NCBI GenBank assembly: GCA_949752745.1
Contig: OX457031.1
Location: 992,001 to 1,056,000 of the forward strand
Length of the DNA: 64,000 bases
From: Protula sp. h YS-2021
Lineage: Eukaryota > Annelida > Polychaeta > Sabellida > Serpulidae
Direction of reading: 5' to 3'
Numbering within the stretch: position 1 is the stretch's first letter; every line of letters begins with the position of its first letter. The position numbers and the translations under genes were made by a program. Below the pieces are notes generated by a model, which was not told the DNA's origin, did no database searches, and was given only the letters and a program-made list of their open reading frames with translations. This document shows, in pieces, positions 45,206 through 58,756 of the stretch.

Positions 45206-45306
45206 GCGGCGATGACACAGTCTAGATGACGTCACCACGGACAGATCGAGCAGTCATCGAAGGCTTGTTAAATCACATGACCTGCATAAGATCACGTAAC
45301 TCTCCC
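45206..45306 (+). other. truncated copy of the exon-like CRE/E-box block
   Basis: Starts GCGGCGATGACACAG (the TAG of the other copies is CAG) and has the CRE at 45227-45234. A deletion joins atcacgtaactct directly to gagggaggggcattgcgatt, removing the E-boxes, AATAAA and the G-rich tract found in the other units. Confidence 0.5.
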
Positions 45307-46822
45307 TCGTGAGGGAGGGGCATTGCGATTGGATGGTGAAAAATTATAAACCGGGTCTATACACCATTGTATAAATGTTGAGCATAATATCGATGTCAAA
45401 CAATGCATTTCTTTTGGTGTTGTAAAGTCTAGAAAGAGGTTACGGTTGGGGTGGGGAAAAGGGTGGGGGAGGCGGGAGGGAGTCGGAAGGGTTTGGGGTG
45501 GTTGATGTCTGGTGGAGATTAGGAAGGTGAGTCAGGATCTGTTCGTGGATACAGTTGTATAAAAGGATTTCTGTGGTAAATTGTGGAACATGCCAAGATG
45601 GAGGTGGTGGAGTGGGAGGGGGGCAGGAGGGATTGAGATTGTTATCATGTCACAGAGCTATCAAAATGAAAGAAATCGATTAATAATTTTTATTTTACAC
45701 ATCCATAATGCAAACATTAGAAGCAATGTCATCACAGGTGCCATACCGTTATAATCCATGTCGTTATAAGCCATGTCGTCATAAAGCTGTTCTAATGTTT
45801 CTCAATTTGATTTGAATTTGATTCGTTTCCAAAATACAGTATAACGGCATTATAACGACGCCGGATATCACGACATATTCGGTGTCCCGACATAAATGTT
45901 TGGACCTACATTAGTTTTTCTCCAGTTTAACACTCTTGGTTATATGATACAAGCTTTTTATAAAAGTGATTATGTGATTATAAACTGTACTTTTAAAGTG
46001 AAATTGTAATACATTTATACGAAACTTCAAAACGACTTAGGCATTAACCGGTATTCGATTAACCGATTTCATCTGTCCTTCTGTTACTTTATGAAATGTA
46101 ACTGGCATACTGTTAACCGACTTAGGCATTATTCGGTATTCGATTAACCGATTTTATCTGTATTACTGTTACTTCTAAAAGGTGTTTTCATTAAGTCATT
46201 TGACAAAGCAGAGTAGTTATATATAGCCGATTTTAATGCATAAGCATTTACATACAAATTATCCATTTATTACTAAATTGCAGTTACTAAGTATAAAATT
46301 AAGTAGTTATTTTGTGTCGAAGTTTTCTACAAGTCAAAAGTGCTTTTACGAATTAAATAAAGTAAAAAGAAAATGTACATAAATAAGAAAGATACATATC
46401 AGGAATATTTTTTTCTTTACGCAACTGTTTGCTTTGGGGCCATTCATAATGACGTAAGCAACCCTTCCTCCCCTCCCCCACCGCTCGCCGATTTCACTGA
46501 GGTAATCATAATGTGTGACGTCACGAAGTGCGATCAGCTCTGGAGATCGCACCGACAAGCCATCCCCTCCCCCTCCTCCCTCCCCCCTCCCCGCCCGCCC
46601 CATCGTCTATGCGTACGTGCTTTGTGGATGCCCTCTATAGAAAGGACCAACCTCTTTACAATGCACAGAAGTTTGAATTTTCCGTGGAATTATAGTGAAT
46701 GGTTCAGTTTGTTTTACTTAGACTTGTATCTACAACTCTTCTTTCAGTCGTCATATGGAATGCTGCATTCAGTGTTCTATGGTGATTACGTCACTATGTC
46801 AACGTCTGGGATGAAACTCGTC

Positions 46823-48768
46823 TTATGTGAGTTTGAAAACAGCGTCATCAGTAAGAACGAGCAGCTGACCGAGGTGATCCACTGTGGCGTGTTGAGGGAA
46901 TTGTATCTTCTCACTGAGCTTGAGCACGCGCCAAGTGTTGTCGTTCATGCAGAGCTGGAGTCGGTGATTCCAAAAATCACAAACAAGGACGTGACCGTGT
47001 GCATCGCTGCAGGCTACATATGGCCGTAAGAACTCACCAGGAGCACTTCCTTTTCTACCGAGGTGTGAGTATGTGTCTTTACTCAGGTCATAACGCTCTA
47101 CAGCATGCATCAAACTACTCGATAAGGTCAGGATGTTATTTCTGATGGAGAAGTCGTCCCATTCGAGTGCAGCTCTACTTCTTTTATGCACGACCACCCG
47201 CGGCTGTCGCGTTGATGTACTGTCACAGTCATAAACCTTAGCCCGTACACATGCTGATCCTCACAGGCGACATCCGAGTAGTTGCCTTCAGCAATCACGT
47301 CCTTAATAACGCCGTCAGTAGTGACAGCGACCAGCCCTAGGTCCCTGTGAGGCTTGTGCTTGTGTTCATACCTGACACCTCCACAAGCGGCTATAACGCT
47401 GCCATCAGAGGCTTGTGCTACCGCGCGTGCCTTATATCCCACACAGTCCTCGTCATCACAAGTGGAGCTCTTTTCTCGTATCCAGACAGTCTTCTCTTTG
47501 CGTGCTGAATCGGTGTTACTGTAACTGAGAATATCTATGTCACCTGTATCACACACCATCCATATCTGATTGTCTATGCTTGCAATCGTCTCCGGAGTAC
47601 CACGGTTACGTTTGAACAGTTTTGTCACTAGAAGTGACCTTGACACATAGTCACCAAAAGAAGCCCGATTCACAACAACGCCTTCCACTGCCTTGGAAAC
47701 TGTTTTTAAGCTTTGCCTTTTCTCATCTTGCTGTTGAATGTAAAGTTTTGGAGGGCGTGGCGGGGGATTCAGTTCAGGGAGACGTGGTGATTGCTTGGTA
47801 CCCGATGCCACATTTTCCGCTCTTGCGTTGCTTACCATTTGTGGGTTCGTGTGAATTGATTGGCCAGAGATTGCTATCTGCATTTGCCTAAGTTGTTTAA
47901 TGGTTTCGCCTCCGTGTAGAACTGTTATTGTTAATCCTTGATTCTCTTCTTCCATTGATTCAATAAACATTGAAAATGTGTCCTGGCTTTGTTTTGATTG
48001 GGCTACCATGTCGTTAATTAATGCTTCATTTAAGAGTGTCCGCTGGTCGTTCTCTGACATCGTATCCTTGATAATCTTCATATCCTGATTAAACGAGGCC
48101 CGATGTGTGTCCAAGGTTTCGATACTGGAGTCGTAGGCTTTTGTCTGTTCCTCACGCTTCTTCTCAACTTCTTGGCGAAGTTTTTCGTGGACTTTTCTAA
48201 CCTCGCTAATGATTTGTTTTTCTGAGTCATTTATTATGCAAATACCGTCGGAAAAAAGAGAAAAAAGAGCTTTCGCATTGGCATCTAATTTCTTCGCTTT
48301 GACATGATCAAACTGTTGAATTGTCTCTTCCATGGTAGTTAATATCTTTTGGAGCTTTTCTTCGCTGACGGCTTTCATGTCACTTATCATGGAGATAACG
48401 TGCGTTTTGGTTGCAGGCTGTTTTGCGTGACCTCTCTTACATCGGACACCGATATACATATCACACTCATGACATTTTCCAAATGCTGGCTCCTCGTCGC
48501 ACAACTCACATACTTGTTTATCTTTAAGCCTGTTTGCGTGATCGTGATGAAGGTCAATCAGCATTTGTATGCGGAAGTCTCTTTTGATATCCTTCTGCTC
48601 GGAGACTCGCTTACACACAGGACACCGAAGCAGCCCATCTTCGTCTATCATCTCATCCACGTCCTTTTTACACAAATTGTGGAGGCATTTTAATGACATG
48701 GGATTCTCAAAGATTTTAAGATGTATCGGACAGGTAAGCTCTTCAGCAAAGTTTATCGACATAGCCAT
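46823..48768 (-). pseudogene. TRIM-like copy 4, one frameshift near the 3' end
   Basis: Open from the start (MAMSINFAEEL, Met at 48766-48768; an upstream in-frame Met is at 48786) for about 545 residues. It has the same RING-type finger (His and Asp ligands), a B-box with YIGVRC, the coiled coil and part of the propeller. A single base missing near 47150-47165, by comparison with copy 2, shifts the frame; the remaining 120 or so codons with the NHL repeat are open in the other frame to 46823. The Trp codon that is a stop in copies 2 and 5 is TGG here. One base separates this from an intact gene, so a sequencing or assembly error is possible. Confidence 0.8.
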
Positions 48769-48789
48769 TCTCGTTAAAACTCTCACATA

Positions 48790-49256
48790 TGTTGTTTATT
48801 CCAAAAGCAATTCAAACAAAATACATAAAAAGACTTTAATGAGATCCTCTGTGGTTGTTGAAATTGATAATCCCTCGAAAGCACTTTTGTCTCTAACCAG
48901 TTGAATTGTATGAAATTCCCATCGCTTCTAAAATAGCATGAGATATAGAATTAGTCAAGAAATCAGCTGTTTTATGTCACAAAAGAAATGTTTCTGCTTC
49001 AAAAAATTTCTTTCTCGAATCAACATGTGCTTTTCTCCTATTCCTGCAAACATTCAGACATGGAATTCACGGCTTCTTTTTTCGTTTGTTGTGAAGAACT
49101 CTTTCTCCATGCCTTAACCACTTCTCCCCCCTCCCTCGACTTTATAAATACCTCACCAAGACTCTGAGCAGACACTTGTTGAGAAAAGGAGTACTAAAGT
49201 CTGTACTTGTAACAATCGATAATGAATTGTCGTTTTGACACTAACTGTGGATTAGC

Positions 49257-49291
<35 letters not shown>

Positions 49292-49790
49292 GGTGCGATA
49301 GAAAGTCTATGACGATATGACGTAATTAAACAGTACGATACCATTTAATACCTTGACAGCTGATTGTGGGAAAAGGGTTGATGCAATGGAGTAGACGGAT
49401 ACGAAGCTTTAATAGTGGCCCGCTCTTCTAGTGCCGCCAGAATTGTTTTATTTTGTTGGCAGGAATTAGCATAGATATATTTTTATGGACATATTAATCA
49501 AACAAAGTACGTGTATGTTTTATAGCGGTGTATTGTTGCCGTTATAAACCAATTCTCCAAGAACAGCTGCTCCCTCTTCCCATCCCACCAACCATCTCAA
49601 GCTGAAAAGGTTTTATTGCATGCTAAGTGAGAGCTCCCCCTCCCCCGCTGCAGCACATAAATTCTCAAGTTGACCCACATTAAAATGGTTGTAATTGGAT
49701 TTCGATAATTTGTGTGCTAATATTTTGGGTAATAGTGTTAACGTTGCGTTAAGAGCCGTAGCCCGATTGGAGGACGTGGGTGACGAAGGA
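48790..49790. other. intergenic, upstream of TRIM copy 4
   Basis: AT-rich, with a T31 tract at 49259-49289. The part around 49150-49360 resembles 26160-26370 upstream of copy 2, suggesting that copies 2 and 4 share a promoter type. No gene seen. Confidence 0.5.
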
Positions 49791-49794
49791 GGTT

Positions 49795-50285
49795 GGTGAG
49801 GCAATGACCACTTGCCACATATGTATAAAAAGACAAACAGTTGAACCTGTTTCTAGGAAGACATACAGAATATCCTTTTCATAGCAACCACTCTCCAAAC
49901 CTGGATAGAAAGACTTATACTGAACATCTCTGCTATAACCAACTTCCACAAAAAAAATAAAAAGCTTAAGTTAAACTGTTTATAGCAACCACTTTCCAGA
50001 AAAGGATAAAAAGACATACAGTGAAACCTTTCTGTAATGACCACCATCCAGACCTGGAAACCTGTCTACAACCACAAGATATTCCATGCAATCTGTTTGT
50101 AGCAACATTCTTTCAGATTTAGAAAAAAATGTTACCCTAAAATCTGTAACGCCCATATATGGATGAGGACATAAAAGTAAAGTAACTTGTTTGTTGTGAT
50201 GACTTTCCAGTCCTGCACAGAAGACATACAGTAAAGCCTTTCAGTTTTGGATACAAAGAATTACAGTAACGCTGATTGTAAAAAC
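49795..50285. repeat. about 60-bp degenerate tandem repeat
   Basis: Units share gtgaaacctgttt-like, atagcaaccactttccag and ggataaaaagacatacag words; about seven units. The word pattern resembles non-autonomous element ends, but no clear inverted repeat is seen. Confidence 0.7.
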
Positions 50286-50289
50286 TAAA

Positions 50290-53025
50290 GCTAACGTATT
50301 AGTTGAAATATATTTCTGTAGGCAATGTAGCACCAAACACTAGATGCGAATAACCACTTTGCTTTATGTCTCTACTTTCCAACTGAATCTATAAATACTC
50401 CTCTCATATACAACAGCTGTAGTCAAGGGTTGTCGTTATAAACAATTGAATTCAGTTTTACTAGAATCTCAAGCAAAAGGCCCCCGCGCACGCCGCTGCC
50501 TACCCGCCCCCTCCCACGCTCCGGTCGACTCCCTGCCTCCTGCCAGTCCCCAACGACTCACATCCTGCCCTCTGTCCTCAACTGCCCCTGCTACCGCTCA
50601 CCCCGCGAACCCCTGCCCATCCACGCCTCGCTTTCCCCTTGCCCCCTCCCACACCCTTATCCCCTGCCCGCTTCGAGCCTGCCTTCCCTCCGCCCGACAG
50701 TCCTCAGCCTCTCATGTTTTACTGCCCCTTGCTCCGAAGCCCAATGAACTGGCCTACGCACCCCGGGCCCTGCCCGCCACCCCCGTCTCACATCCCTGTC
50801 AAGTGATTTTTCGAACCAGTCTGATACAAATTGTATTTATTTTAATGAAAGTGACAATCACCACCTCTATACCCCCAACTCCCTCTAAAGGAATAAACAC
50901 AAGAGAAGAAATCAACCAAGTTCAGTTCATCAACACACTTAATCGGCTATGAAATTAACCCATCTCTGTCTAATTGGTTTTCTTTGACATTTAACGTTGC
51001 TAAAATATAAATAAATACCTGCTAAATTGCTCCTGTCGTTTAATGCAGCAGCTCTAATGGTAATCGTTAAATGAAGTTCTTCCAATGACCGTTCATTTCA
51101 TGAGAATATTACGAGAATCCAAAAGTTTAAATAAACGGATAATTCTCAGCCTGCCAACCTACGTTACTCTATATTGAATTTGTCCATTTAACTTTGTATA
51201 GCCGATATAGCGGATTATATGTGTGTACCAATATTAAACAAAATGACTGCTGCTTTCCATATACCGGAATGAGGCAGACAGTGCAAAAAACTTAAAATTC
51301 AGTCATTTGCTGAATGAAACGTGAATCTTGTATTTTTCCTTCCTACTTTGAAACGCTTGCAGTGTCTGTTATTTGAAAATAGCACAGAAGCAGAGAATTC
51401 ATGGTAGATAAATTAAAAATTTCTGCTCTGGAAGGTCTTATTCAGTACTTTTCCGGTTAAAACCTTTTTACTTGATAATTTTACTCATTAGACCGATCGA
51501 TCGATTTCTTTTCTTGACTTAAAATTTTTTGGCCTCGCACGGTCAACTTCCTTTTTTATTTCCAATTTTTTTGACCCAAACAAGGAATAAGAAACCAGTT
51601 TATGTTTTCCTTGTCTTATCAGATTTAATTTAATTTAATTTAACTTGACTATTGTTATAACTGATGACCTTGTCTGGTCATGTTAATACATGATATGTGA
51701 CGTGCAAAGGCCCGTCATAGCTTTCGTTATAATTCTGTTTCACTCTTTTGAAAAATGAAGTGGGGGTATATAAGAGCAGGTAGGAATTTGAACAGAATTG
51801 GTTAAAGTACGGATGGGTGTTTTGACCGGGGTGGGCGATCCGACGGTTGACTTCGGTAGATATCCATACCATGTTTATATATTACCAATGTTTTTCATTC
51901 ACTGCTTGTAGACGCTATAAAAAGTGGAACTTTAATGCACTCTTTTTATATAGTTATTCACTCGGATTCCTAGCTAGTAGCAATTCCTTCGTGTATATAA
52001 ATACGTCATGGCCTTGCTCTAATGACAAACGGCTTGGAAGAGTTTGAACATCAGCTGTGACTGTAAACATTGGAACTGCATGGGCAAGAAGCATCGCGAT
52101 GCCGCAGTAGTTCATGGTGAATCTGTCGTTTTGTATCTCGGAGTGCGAATTCAGTGCATTTTTTCTGGCTAGCTACATGAATCATTCAATGCTGGTTGTC
52201 ATTGTCCTTTCCAATTTGGATTGTTTTTGTGGCACTCCCCTATATGAATCATAAGTTTCATTTTCTGTTATTAGATTTTTAGGTTACTGCCAAATTTTAT
52301 AGTTTAGTAGGCCTCCATTGAAGCTTAATCATTCTTTAGTGGAGGAAGGAGGGATCGCCCTCGAAATTGAACAAATGAATTCCTTTTAAAAGTGTCATTA
52401 GCCAGTTTTCAAACTGCCTCAACTAGTCCACAACATCATATTAAGGATAGCCAGATATTCGTGAATACAAAAAAAAATGCCAATTCTGTTTTTTCGGCCA
52501 TCAGACTCTTTTTTATCAAATATTTTTTGTGTAATGCACGCATTTAGGTTACGCAATCAATCTCATGATTTCAGAAATCGGTAGTTCTATTACCACTCTG
52601 TGATCAAGTTTTATAGCTAATTTTTTATGCATTAGCTATAAAAAAGCAGATCTCCATAATATTCACAGGCCATATGGACTACTAGAGAAATCTGATCTCA
52701 CAGGAGTTTATTAAAAGCATCTGAGCATGTAATCTTTTTTCTTACAGCCCCATGTCTATACATGAACTTTGGATTGTTTTTTTATTTGAATGTCTGTCTT
52801 TCCGTCCGTCCGTGCATCACGGTATTTCAGAGGACAAATTCAAGCGAAACCAGTGAATTTTTTATCAAGTTTGGTTTGAGTGTCTCTGGTACGTGTTTAC
52901 TGTTGAATCTTTGAAGACTTTGAAGTCAATTTTAGGAATGAAATTTAAGAAATTATTTTAGATGGGGTAATAAAGTTTTTTATTGGTTTGTGCCGAAGCG
53001 GAGAAGCTGAAAACAATGATTCATA
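50290..53025. other. intergenic, no gene recognised
   Basis: Contains a C-rich stretch at 50478-50790 (about 60% C) with a long but low-complexity frame, and otherwise AT-rich sequence without coding signals that I can support. Confidence 0.4.
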
Positions 53026-53029
53026 TTCG

Positions 53030-54065
53030 TGAAACAAATTTGAGAAGGCAGGGCTTGGTAGAATTGGGATGGGGGCCGCGTTTGTGAGAGGTCATGGTGA
53101 AAAATGATAAACCTGGTATATAAATGTTGTGCATTTGTTTAACGCAATACTGATGTCAAACAACGCATTTTGTTTCAATGTTGTAAAATGGAGAAAGAGG
53201 TTATAGTTGAGTGTGGGGTGGGGAGGGGAGGACGGTCAAAAGGGGGCTGGGATGGTGCGTGTCTGGATGAGTCAGGATCTGTGGGGGATGCAGCTCTACT
53301 GAAAGGGTTTCTATGCTAAATGGTAGGAGGAGCGTAGGAGGGGGGCAAGAAACAGGAGGGCATAAGATTGTTGTCGTGATACAGGGCGGTGGGAGATGAA
53401 AAGAAACTGATTATGTGGTGTAGGCTATTTATATCTCGAAGCTATCAGGATAAAGGCAGGCTTCTTTCTCAGCCTTATTGGTTCACCAAATAAAGGAATA
53501 TCGATTATTTTTTTATTTTACACATACAAACACACACACACTTTCAAAAGAGAAACACTTGCGTTGTTACTGGCACTACGTCGTTAAATCGATGTCGTTA
53601 CAAACAGGTTCTAATGTATTTCAATTTGATTGCATTTATTCGTTTGCAAAATAACGGAATTGCAACAACGTTGAATATCACGACATAACTCGTATTTGGA
53701 TTCATATCTGAACCCATATCTTGACTCATATTAGTTTTTTTCTCGTTTAATATTCTTGGTTATAACGACATATCTGATACAAGGTTTTTATAAAGCCACG
53801 GGTTTAATTGCGATTTATGTGTACATATAAATTATACTGTAAAAGTGAAGTTGTAATGCATTTATACGAAACTTAAAACGTTTGTTAAATTGTCAAGAAT
53901 AAACTTAAGCACTAATTTTATGTCAATTTTCTCCCAAAAGTCAAGAATGATTTTAAGAATAAAGTGAAATGGAAAGAAAATGTATATAAAAAATAAGAAA
54001 GCTTTGTCTTTGGAACACAAAGACTTGTCTTTGGGGGCCATCCAGAATGTGTATAAAGACAATTA
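53030..54065. other. diverged copy of the G-rich/GTCGTT segment
   Basis: Matches 9660-10920 at low identity: ggtgaaaaatgataaacctgg, actgatgtcaaacaacgcat, then ttttagtttttttctcgttt-like words. No gene seen. Confidence 0.6.
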
Positions 54066-54390
54066 CATAAGAGAAATTTTTAACTCTAATATGCGAATGT
54101 ATTGTCATGGATAGATCCAAAATCGTGAACATTATACTCAAGGGCCACAGATTTAGACCGTGAAGAAGGACAGTTTAGTGCTTATTACCTGGAATAGCCA
54201 AAGAACTTTATTTTTATCTTCCCTGAAAATATACGTTAATTGAAGTCAAATGAAATTATTCTTTCGCTAAAAATGTATTTTTAATTAAAAACTGTTTCAG
54301 ATTGAACTTGAGCGGAAGTTGCAGCTAGAATTTGATAGAAAATTGGCCAAGATGGCCGGGTTTTGCACATTTTAAGCTTTCAGATTTTAC

Positions 54391-54432
54391 ACACACACAC
54401 ACATACACACACACACACAAACACACACACAC

Positions 54433-54509
<77 letters not shown>
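54391..54509. repeat. (CA)n(TA)n microsatellite
   Basis: CA run with TA interruptions at 54391-54431, followed by about 38 TA units. Confidence 0.97.
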
Positions 54510-54513
<4 letters not shown>

Positions 54514-54719
54514 TGGTTTAGGCTGTGATTAGCAATACGATGACCAGCTTAAAAATATGCATAAGATAGAGGTCGCCTCCTGATGTGGGTACTAAGCCAC
54601 TTTTTTGCTATGCCATTAAAACATCTCTGAAATTAAGAATGCTCTGCATGCGTTGGTACAGACTTTGACAGTATCAGCGTCTGAAAGTCCTAGTAGTCAG
54701 GTCAAGTCGGCAACCAGTG

Positions 54720-55480
54720 CCTCTGACCCTTTTCATAGCCAGAGACGCTGGGTATGTATGAGATCAATTTTATGTATATCTTTCTACAATATTTATGTGA
54801 AAATTTAAATATTTCAGAGTGTGAACAAGAAGACAAGAAGAGTAAATAATGTTGCTTAAACATTGGTTTGTGACCAAACATACACTAACTGTGATGATCA
54901 ATAAGCTTCTTTAGCTCAAAGTTGAAATAACATATCAAACATATAAGATTTTCAGATATGTCATCAAGGGATTTTAAACTACTTTCCGAAAATTTTTAGG
55001 ACAATTCGCAGCTGTCTAGTCACTAAGCAGATAGTCAAAATCTGGCCTTGAAGCACATATTAAATCAGTCACACAGAATCTAGCCTTGAAGCAGGAAGTC
55101 AAATTAGTCACACAAAATCTAGCATTAAAATTTTTTGTCATATTAGTCCCACAGAATTTGGCCTTGACGCATGTCATCATATTAGAAAAATCCACTCATC
55201 AGGCACTTAAAGAAGAAACTCTTCATTGAGCAGTAATTGCTATGTATGGCAGAGTTAAGACCTGGGAATTGGGATGGGGGAACTGTGTATACTAGAGGCT
55301 CCCATTGAAGCAATTTTTGTGAGAAATTTGCTTGACTATCGAAAGGCAACAAACCCCGCCAAGCGACCGAAAGTTACCGAACAAATTATGACGGCCTTGC
55401 CCCGGTTATATCAAGACATAAACATTGTGCTGACGAGATTAAATACGCTAGAGGCACCAAGAGTAGCTCAGAGTTAAGCA
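54720..55480 (+). pseudogene. decayed ACBD5 fragment (intron 7 to exon 9)
   Basis: Starts with the same gggtatgt(a/g)tgagatcaatttt as 30119. Remnants of the 39-bp repeat are at 55015-55190. The exon 9 remnant at about 55345-55475 reads VTEQIMTALPRLYQDINIVL then TRLNTLEAPRVAQS, against VTQQIATALVQLQQDMNSVL in the intact gene; the Gly-rich first half is gone. Confidence 0.8.
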
Positions 55481-55858
55481 AGTAAAGGAAGAAGAAGGGG
55501 AAGGGGAGAGGGAGCATTGAACACGCTAGAAGCACTGACAAAAGCTAAGAGTCGGGCAAGTAACGGGGGAAGAAGGGACGGGGCACTGAACACACTAGAG
55601 ACACTGACAGTCGCTGAGAGCCAGGCACATAGAGTAGAAATAGGGGGAGGAGGGGGAAAGGGAATACTAAACACGCTAGAGGCACTGACAGTGGCTCATA
55701 GCCAGGAAAGTAGCGGGGAAAGGAGGTGAAGGAATTGGGAGAGGGACACTGAATACACTAGAGACACTGAGTCGCTCAGAGCCAGGTATATAGGGTGGAA
55801 AAAGGGGGAGGAGAGGAAATGGGGCACTGAACACGCTAGAGACACTGACAGTTAAAGG
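55425..55858. repeat. about 80-bp array amplifying the exon 9 end and donor
   Basis: Six units starting near 55430, 55515, 55586, 55665, 55747 and 55826. Each contains actgaacacgctagaggcac and tcagagccagg, then a purine-rich stretch. The word LNTLE-A-LTVA-SQ can be read in most units. After the last unit the sequence jumps to the 22-bp minisatellite, so exon 10 and the UTR are deleted here. Confidence 0.88.
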
Positions 55859-56861
55859 TTATAGTTCATGGGAAAATGGTTTTAGTTTATGGGAGAAAAG
55901 TTTATAGTTCATGGGAGAAGGGGTTATATACAGCAATTTCTTGCTTCTCCAAAATTGAAACAAAAATTTAAAATGCTCAAAAGAAGGATTATTAAATATA
56001 TATAAAGAAAATTAAAGATAGTGAAAGCAAATGGCTGTAAATTGCAATTCATTTTATTGCTCTAAGAATTGTAGATATGACACAAGCTTTTCATAAAAGT
56101 GATTATGTGATTATAAACTGTACTTTTAAAGTAAAATTGTAAGAAATTTATACGAAGCTTCAGAACTGGCATACTGTTAACCGACTTAGGCATTATTCGG
56201 TATTCGATTAACCGATTTCATTTGTGTTACTCTTGCTTATAAAAATGTTTTCATTAAGTCGTTTGACAAAGCAGTATAGTTATATATAGCCGATTTTCAC
56301 GCATAAGCATTTACATAGAAATTATCGATTTATTACTAAATTGTAAAATTAAGTAGTTATTTTGTGTCGAAGTTTTCCCACAAGTCAAAAGTGCTTTTAC
56401 GAATTAAATGCAGTAAAAAGACAATGTACATAAATAAGAAAGAAAAATATCAGGAGTATTTTTTTCTTTACACAACCGTTTGCTTTGGGGGCCAATCATA
56501 ATGACGTAAGCAAATCCTTCCTCCCCTCCACCACTCGCCGATATCACTCAGGTAATCATAATGTGTGACGTCACAAAGTGCGATCAGCTCTGAGGCCGCA
56601 CTGACAAGCCATTCCCCTCCCTCTCCACCCCACCCCAGCCCCACCTCCTTGCTTATGTACTTTGTGGATGCCCTCTATAGAAAGGACCAAAGGCTTTACA
56701 ACGCACAGAAGAATGATTTCTCGGTGTACTTATAGTGAATGGTTCAGTTTGTTTTAATTAGACTTGGATCTACAACTCTTCTTTCAGTTGTCATATGGAA
56801 TGCTGCGTTCAGTGTTCTATGGTGATTATGTCACTATGGCAACGTCTGGGATGAACTCGTC

Positions 56862-58756
56862 TTATTTGAGTTTGAAAAGAGCTTCTTCAGTGAGAACGAG
56901 CAGCTGACCGAGGTGATCCACTGTGGCGTGTCGTGGGTATTCTATCTTCTCACTGAGTTTGAGCACGCGCCACGTGTTGTCGTTCATGCAGAGCTGGAGT
57001 CGGTGATTCAAATAATCACAAACAAGGACGTGGCCGTGTGCATCGCTGCAAGCTACACGTGGCAATGAGTATGTGTCTTTACTCAGGTCATAACGGTCTA
57101 CAGCATGCACGAAAACATTCGATAAGGTTAGGATGTTATTTCTGATGGAGAAGTCGTAGTGATTCGAGTGCAACTGTACTTGTTTTATGCACGACCACCC
57201 GCTCCTGCCGCGTTGATGTATCGTTACAGTCTTATTGCTCAGCTCGTACACATACTGATCTTCACAGGCGGCATCCCAGTAGCAACCTTCAGCAATCACG
57301 TCCTTAGTAACGTCGTCAGTAGTAACAGCCACCAGTCCTAGGTCCTTGTGAGGCTTGTCTTCGTGTTCATCACTGACACCGTAACACACGGCAATAACGC
57401 TGCCATTAGCGGCTTGTGACACCGCCCGTGCTATGTATTCCACACCTTTTCGTATCCAGGTCTTTTCTTTAGTCTAAAGTGTCTTCACTTTGCATATTGA
57501 ATCGTGGTCACTGTATCTGAAAATATCTATGTCACCTGTTTCACACACCATCCATATCTCATTGTCTATGCTTGCAATATTCTCCGATTCACCACGGTTA
57601 CATTTAAGCAGTTTTGTCACTTGAAGTGTCCTTGACACATAGTCACCAAAAGAAGTCCGATTCACAAAAGCGTCTTCCGATGCCTTGGAAACTGTTTGTA
57701 AGCTTTGCGTTATCTCATCTGGTTGTTGCATGTAAAGTTTTGGAGGAACTGGCAGGGGATTTGCTTCAGGGAGACGTGATGATTTCTTGGCATCTGATGC
57801 TACATTTTTCGTTGTGGTGTTACTTGTCATTTGTGGGTTCCTGTGACCTGATTGGTCAGAGATGGCTATCCGCATTTGCCTAAGTTGTTTAATGGTTTCG
57901 TCTCCGTGTAGAACTGTTATTGTTAATTCCTGATTCTCTTCTTGCATTGATTTAATTAACATTAAAAACGTGTCCTGGCTTTGTTTTGACTGAGCTACCA
58001 TGTCATCAATTGATGCTTCATTTAAGAGTGTCCGCTGGTAGTTCTCTGACATCGTGTCCTTGATAACCTTCATATCTGATTAAACGAGGCCCGATGTGTG
58101 TCCAAGGTTTCGATACTGGAGTGGTAGGCTTTTGTCTGTTCCTCACGCTTCTTCTCAACTTCTTGGCGAAGTTTTTCGTGGACTTTTCTAACCTCGCTAA
58201 TGATTTGTTTTTCTGAATCATTTATTTTGTGAACAGCGTCACAAAAAAGAGAGCTGGCTTTCGCATTGGCATCTAATTTCTTCTCTTTGGCATCATCAAA
58301 ATGTTGAATTGTCTCTTCCATGGCTGCTAAAACCCTTTGGAGCTTTTCGTCGCTTGCGGCTTTCATGTCACTTATCATGTATATGTGGTGCGCTTTGGTT
58401 GTAGGTTGTTTTGTGTGGCCTCTTTTACATCGGTCACCGATATACATATCACACTCATGACATTTTCTAACTGCTGGCTCATCGTCGCACAACTCACATG
58501 CTTGTTTATCTTTAAGCCTGTTTGTGTGATCATGATGAAGGTAGATCAGCTTTTGTATGCGGAAATCTCTTTTGATATCCCTCTGCTCGGAGACTCCCTG
58601 GCAGATGGGTCATTGAAGCAGTCCATCTTCGTCTATCATCTCATCTACGTCCTTTTGACACATATTGTGGAGACATTTTAATGACATGGGATTCTCCAAG
58701 ATTTCAAGATGTATCGGACAGGTAAGCTCTTCAGCAAGGTTCATCTACAGCGCCAT
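56862..58756 (-). pseudogene. TRIM-like copy 5, pseudogene
   Basis: The start ATG is at 58754-58756. Codon 4 is TAG (58745-58747), though Met5 follows at once. Codon 49, the RING-type Cys, is TGA (58610-58612). A single-base deletion near 58080 shifts the frame. The Trp codon before the NHL region is TAG (57474-57476). About 14 residues including the NHL start (GSAPGEF in other copies) are deleted near 57065. Despite this, the remaining parts are close to copy 1 (B-box) and copy 2 (C-terminal half), suggesting a mosaic. Confidence 0.9.

Larger units (their letters stand above)
42720..48790. repeat. segmental unit 4 (to TRIM copy 4)
   Basis: High identity to units 1 and 2, with the G-rich tract deleted at 45305. 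Confidence 0.85.

Noticed and set aside
50446..50952. 168-codon Pro/Ser/Ala-rich + strand frame
   Set aside because: C-rich low-complexity stretch, no homologous copy in the window, no recognised motif; coding status cannot be supported.
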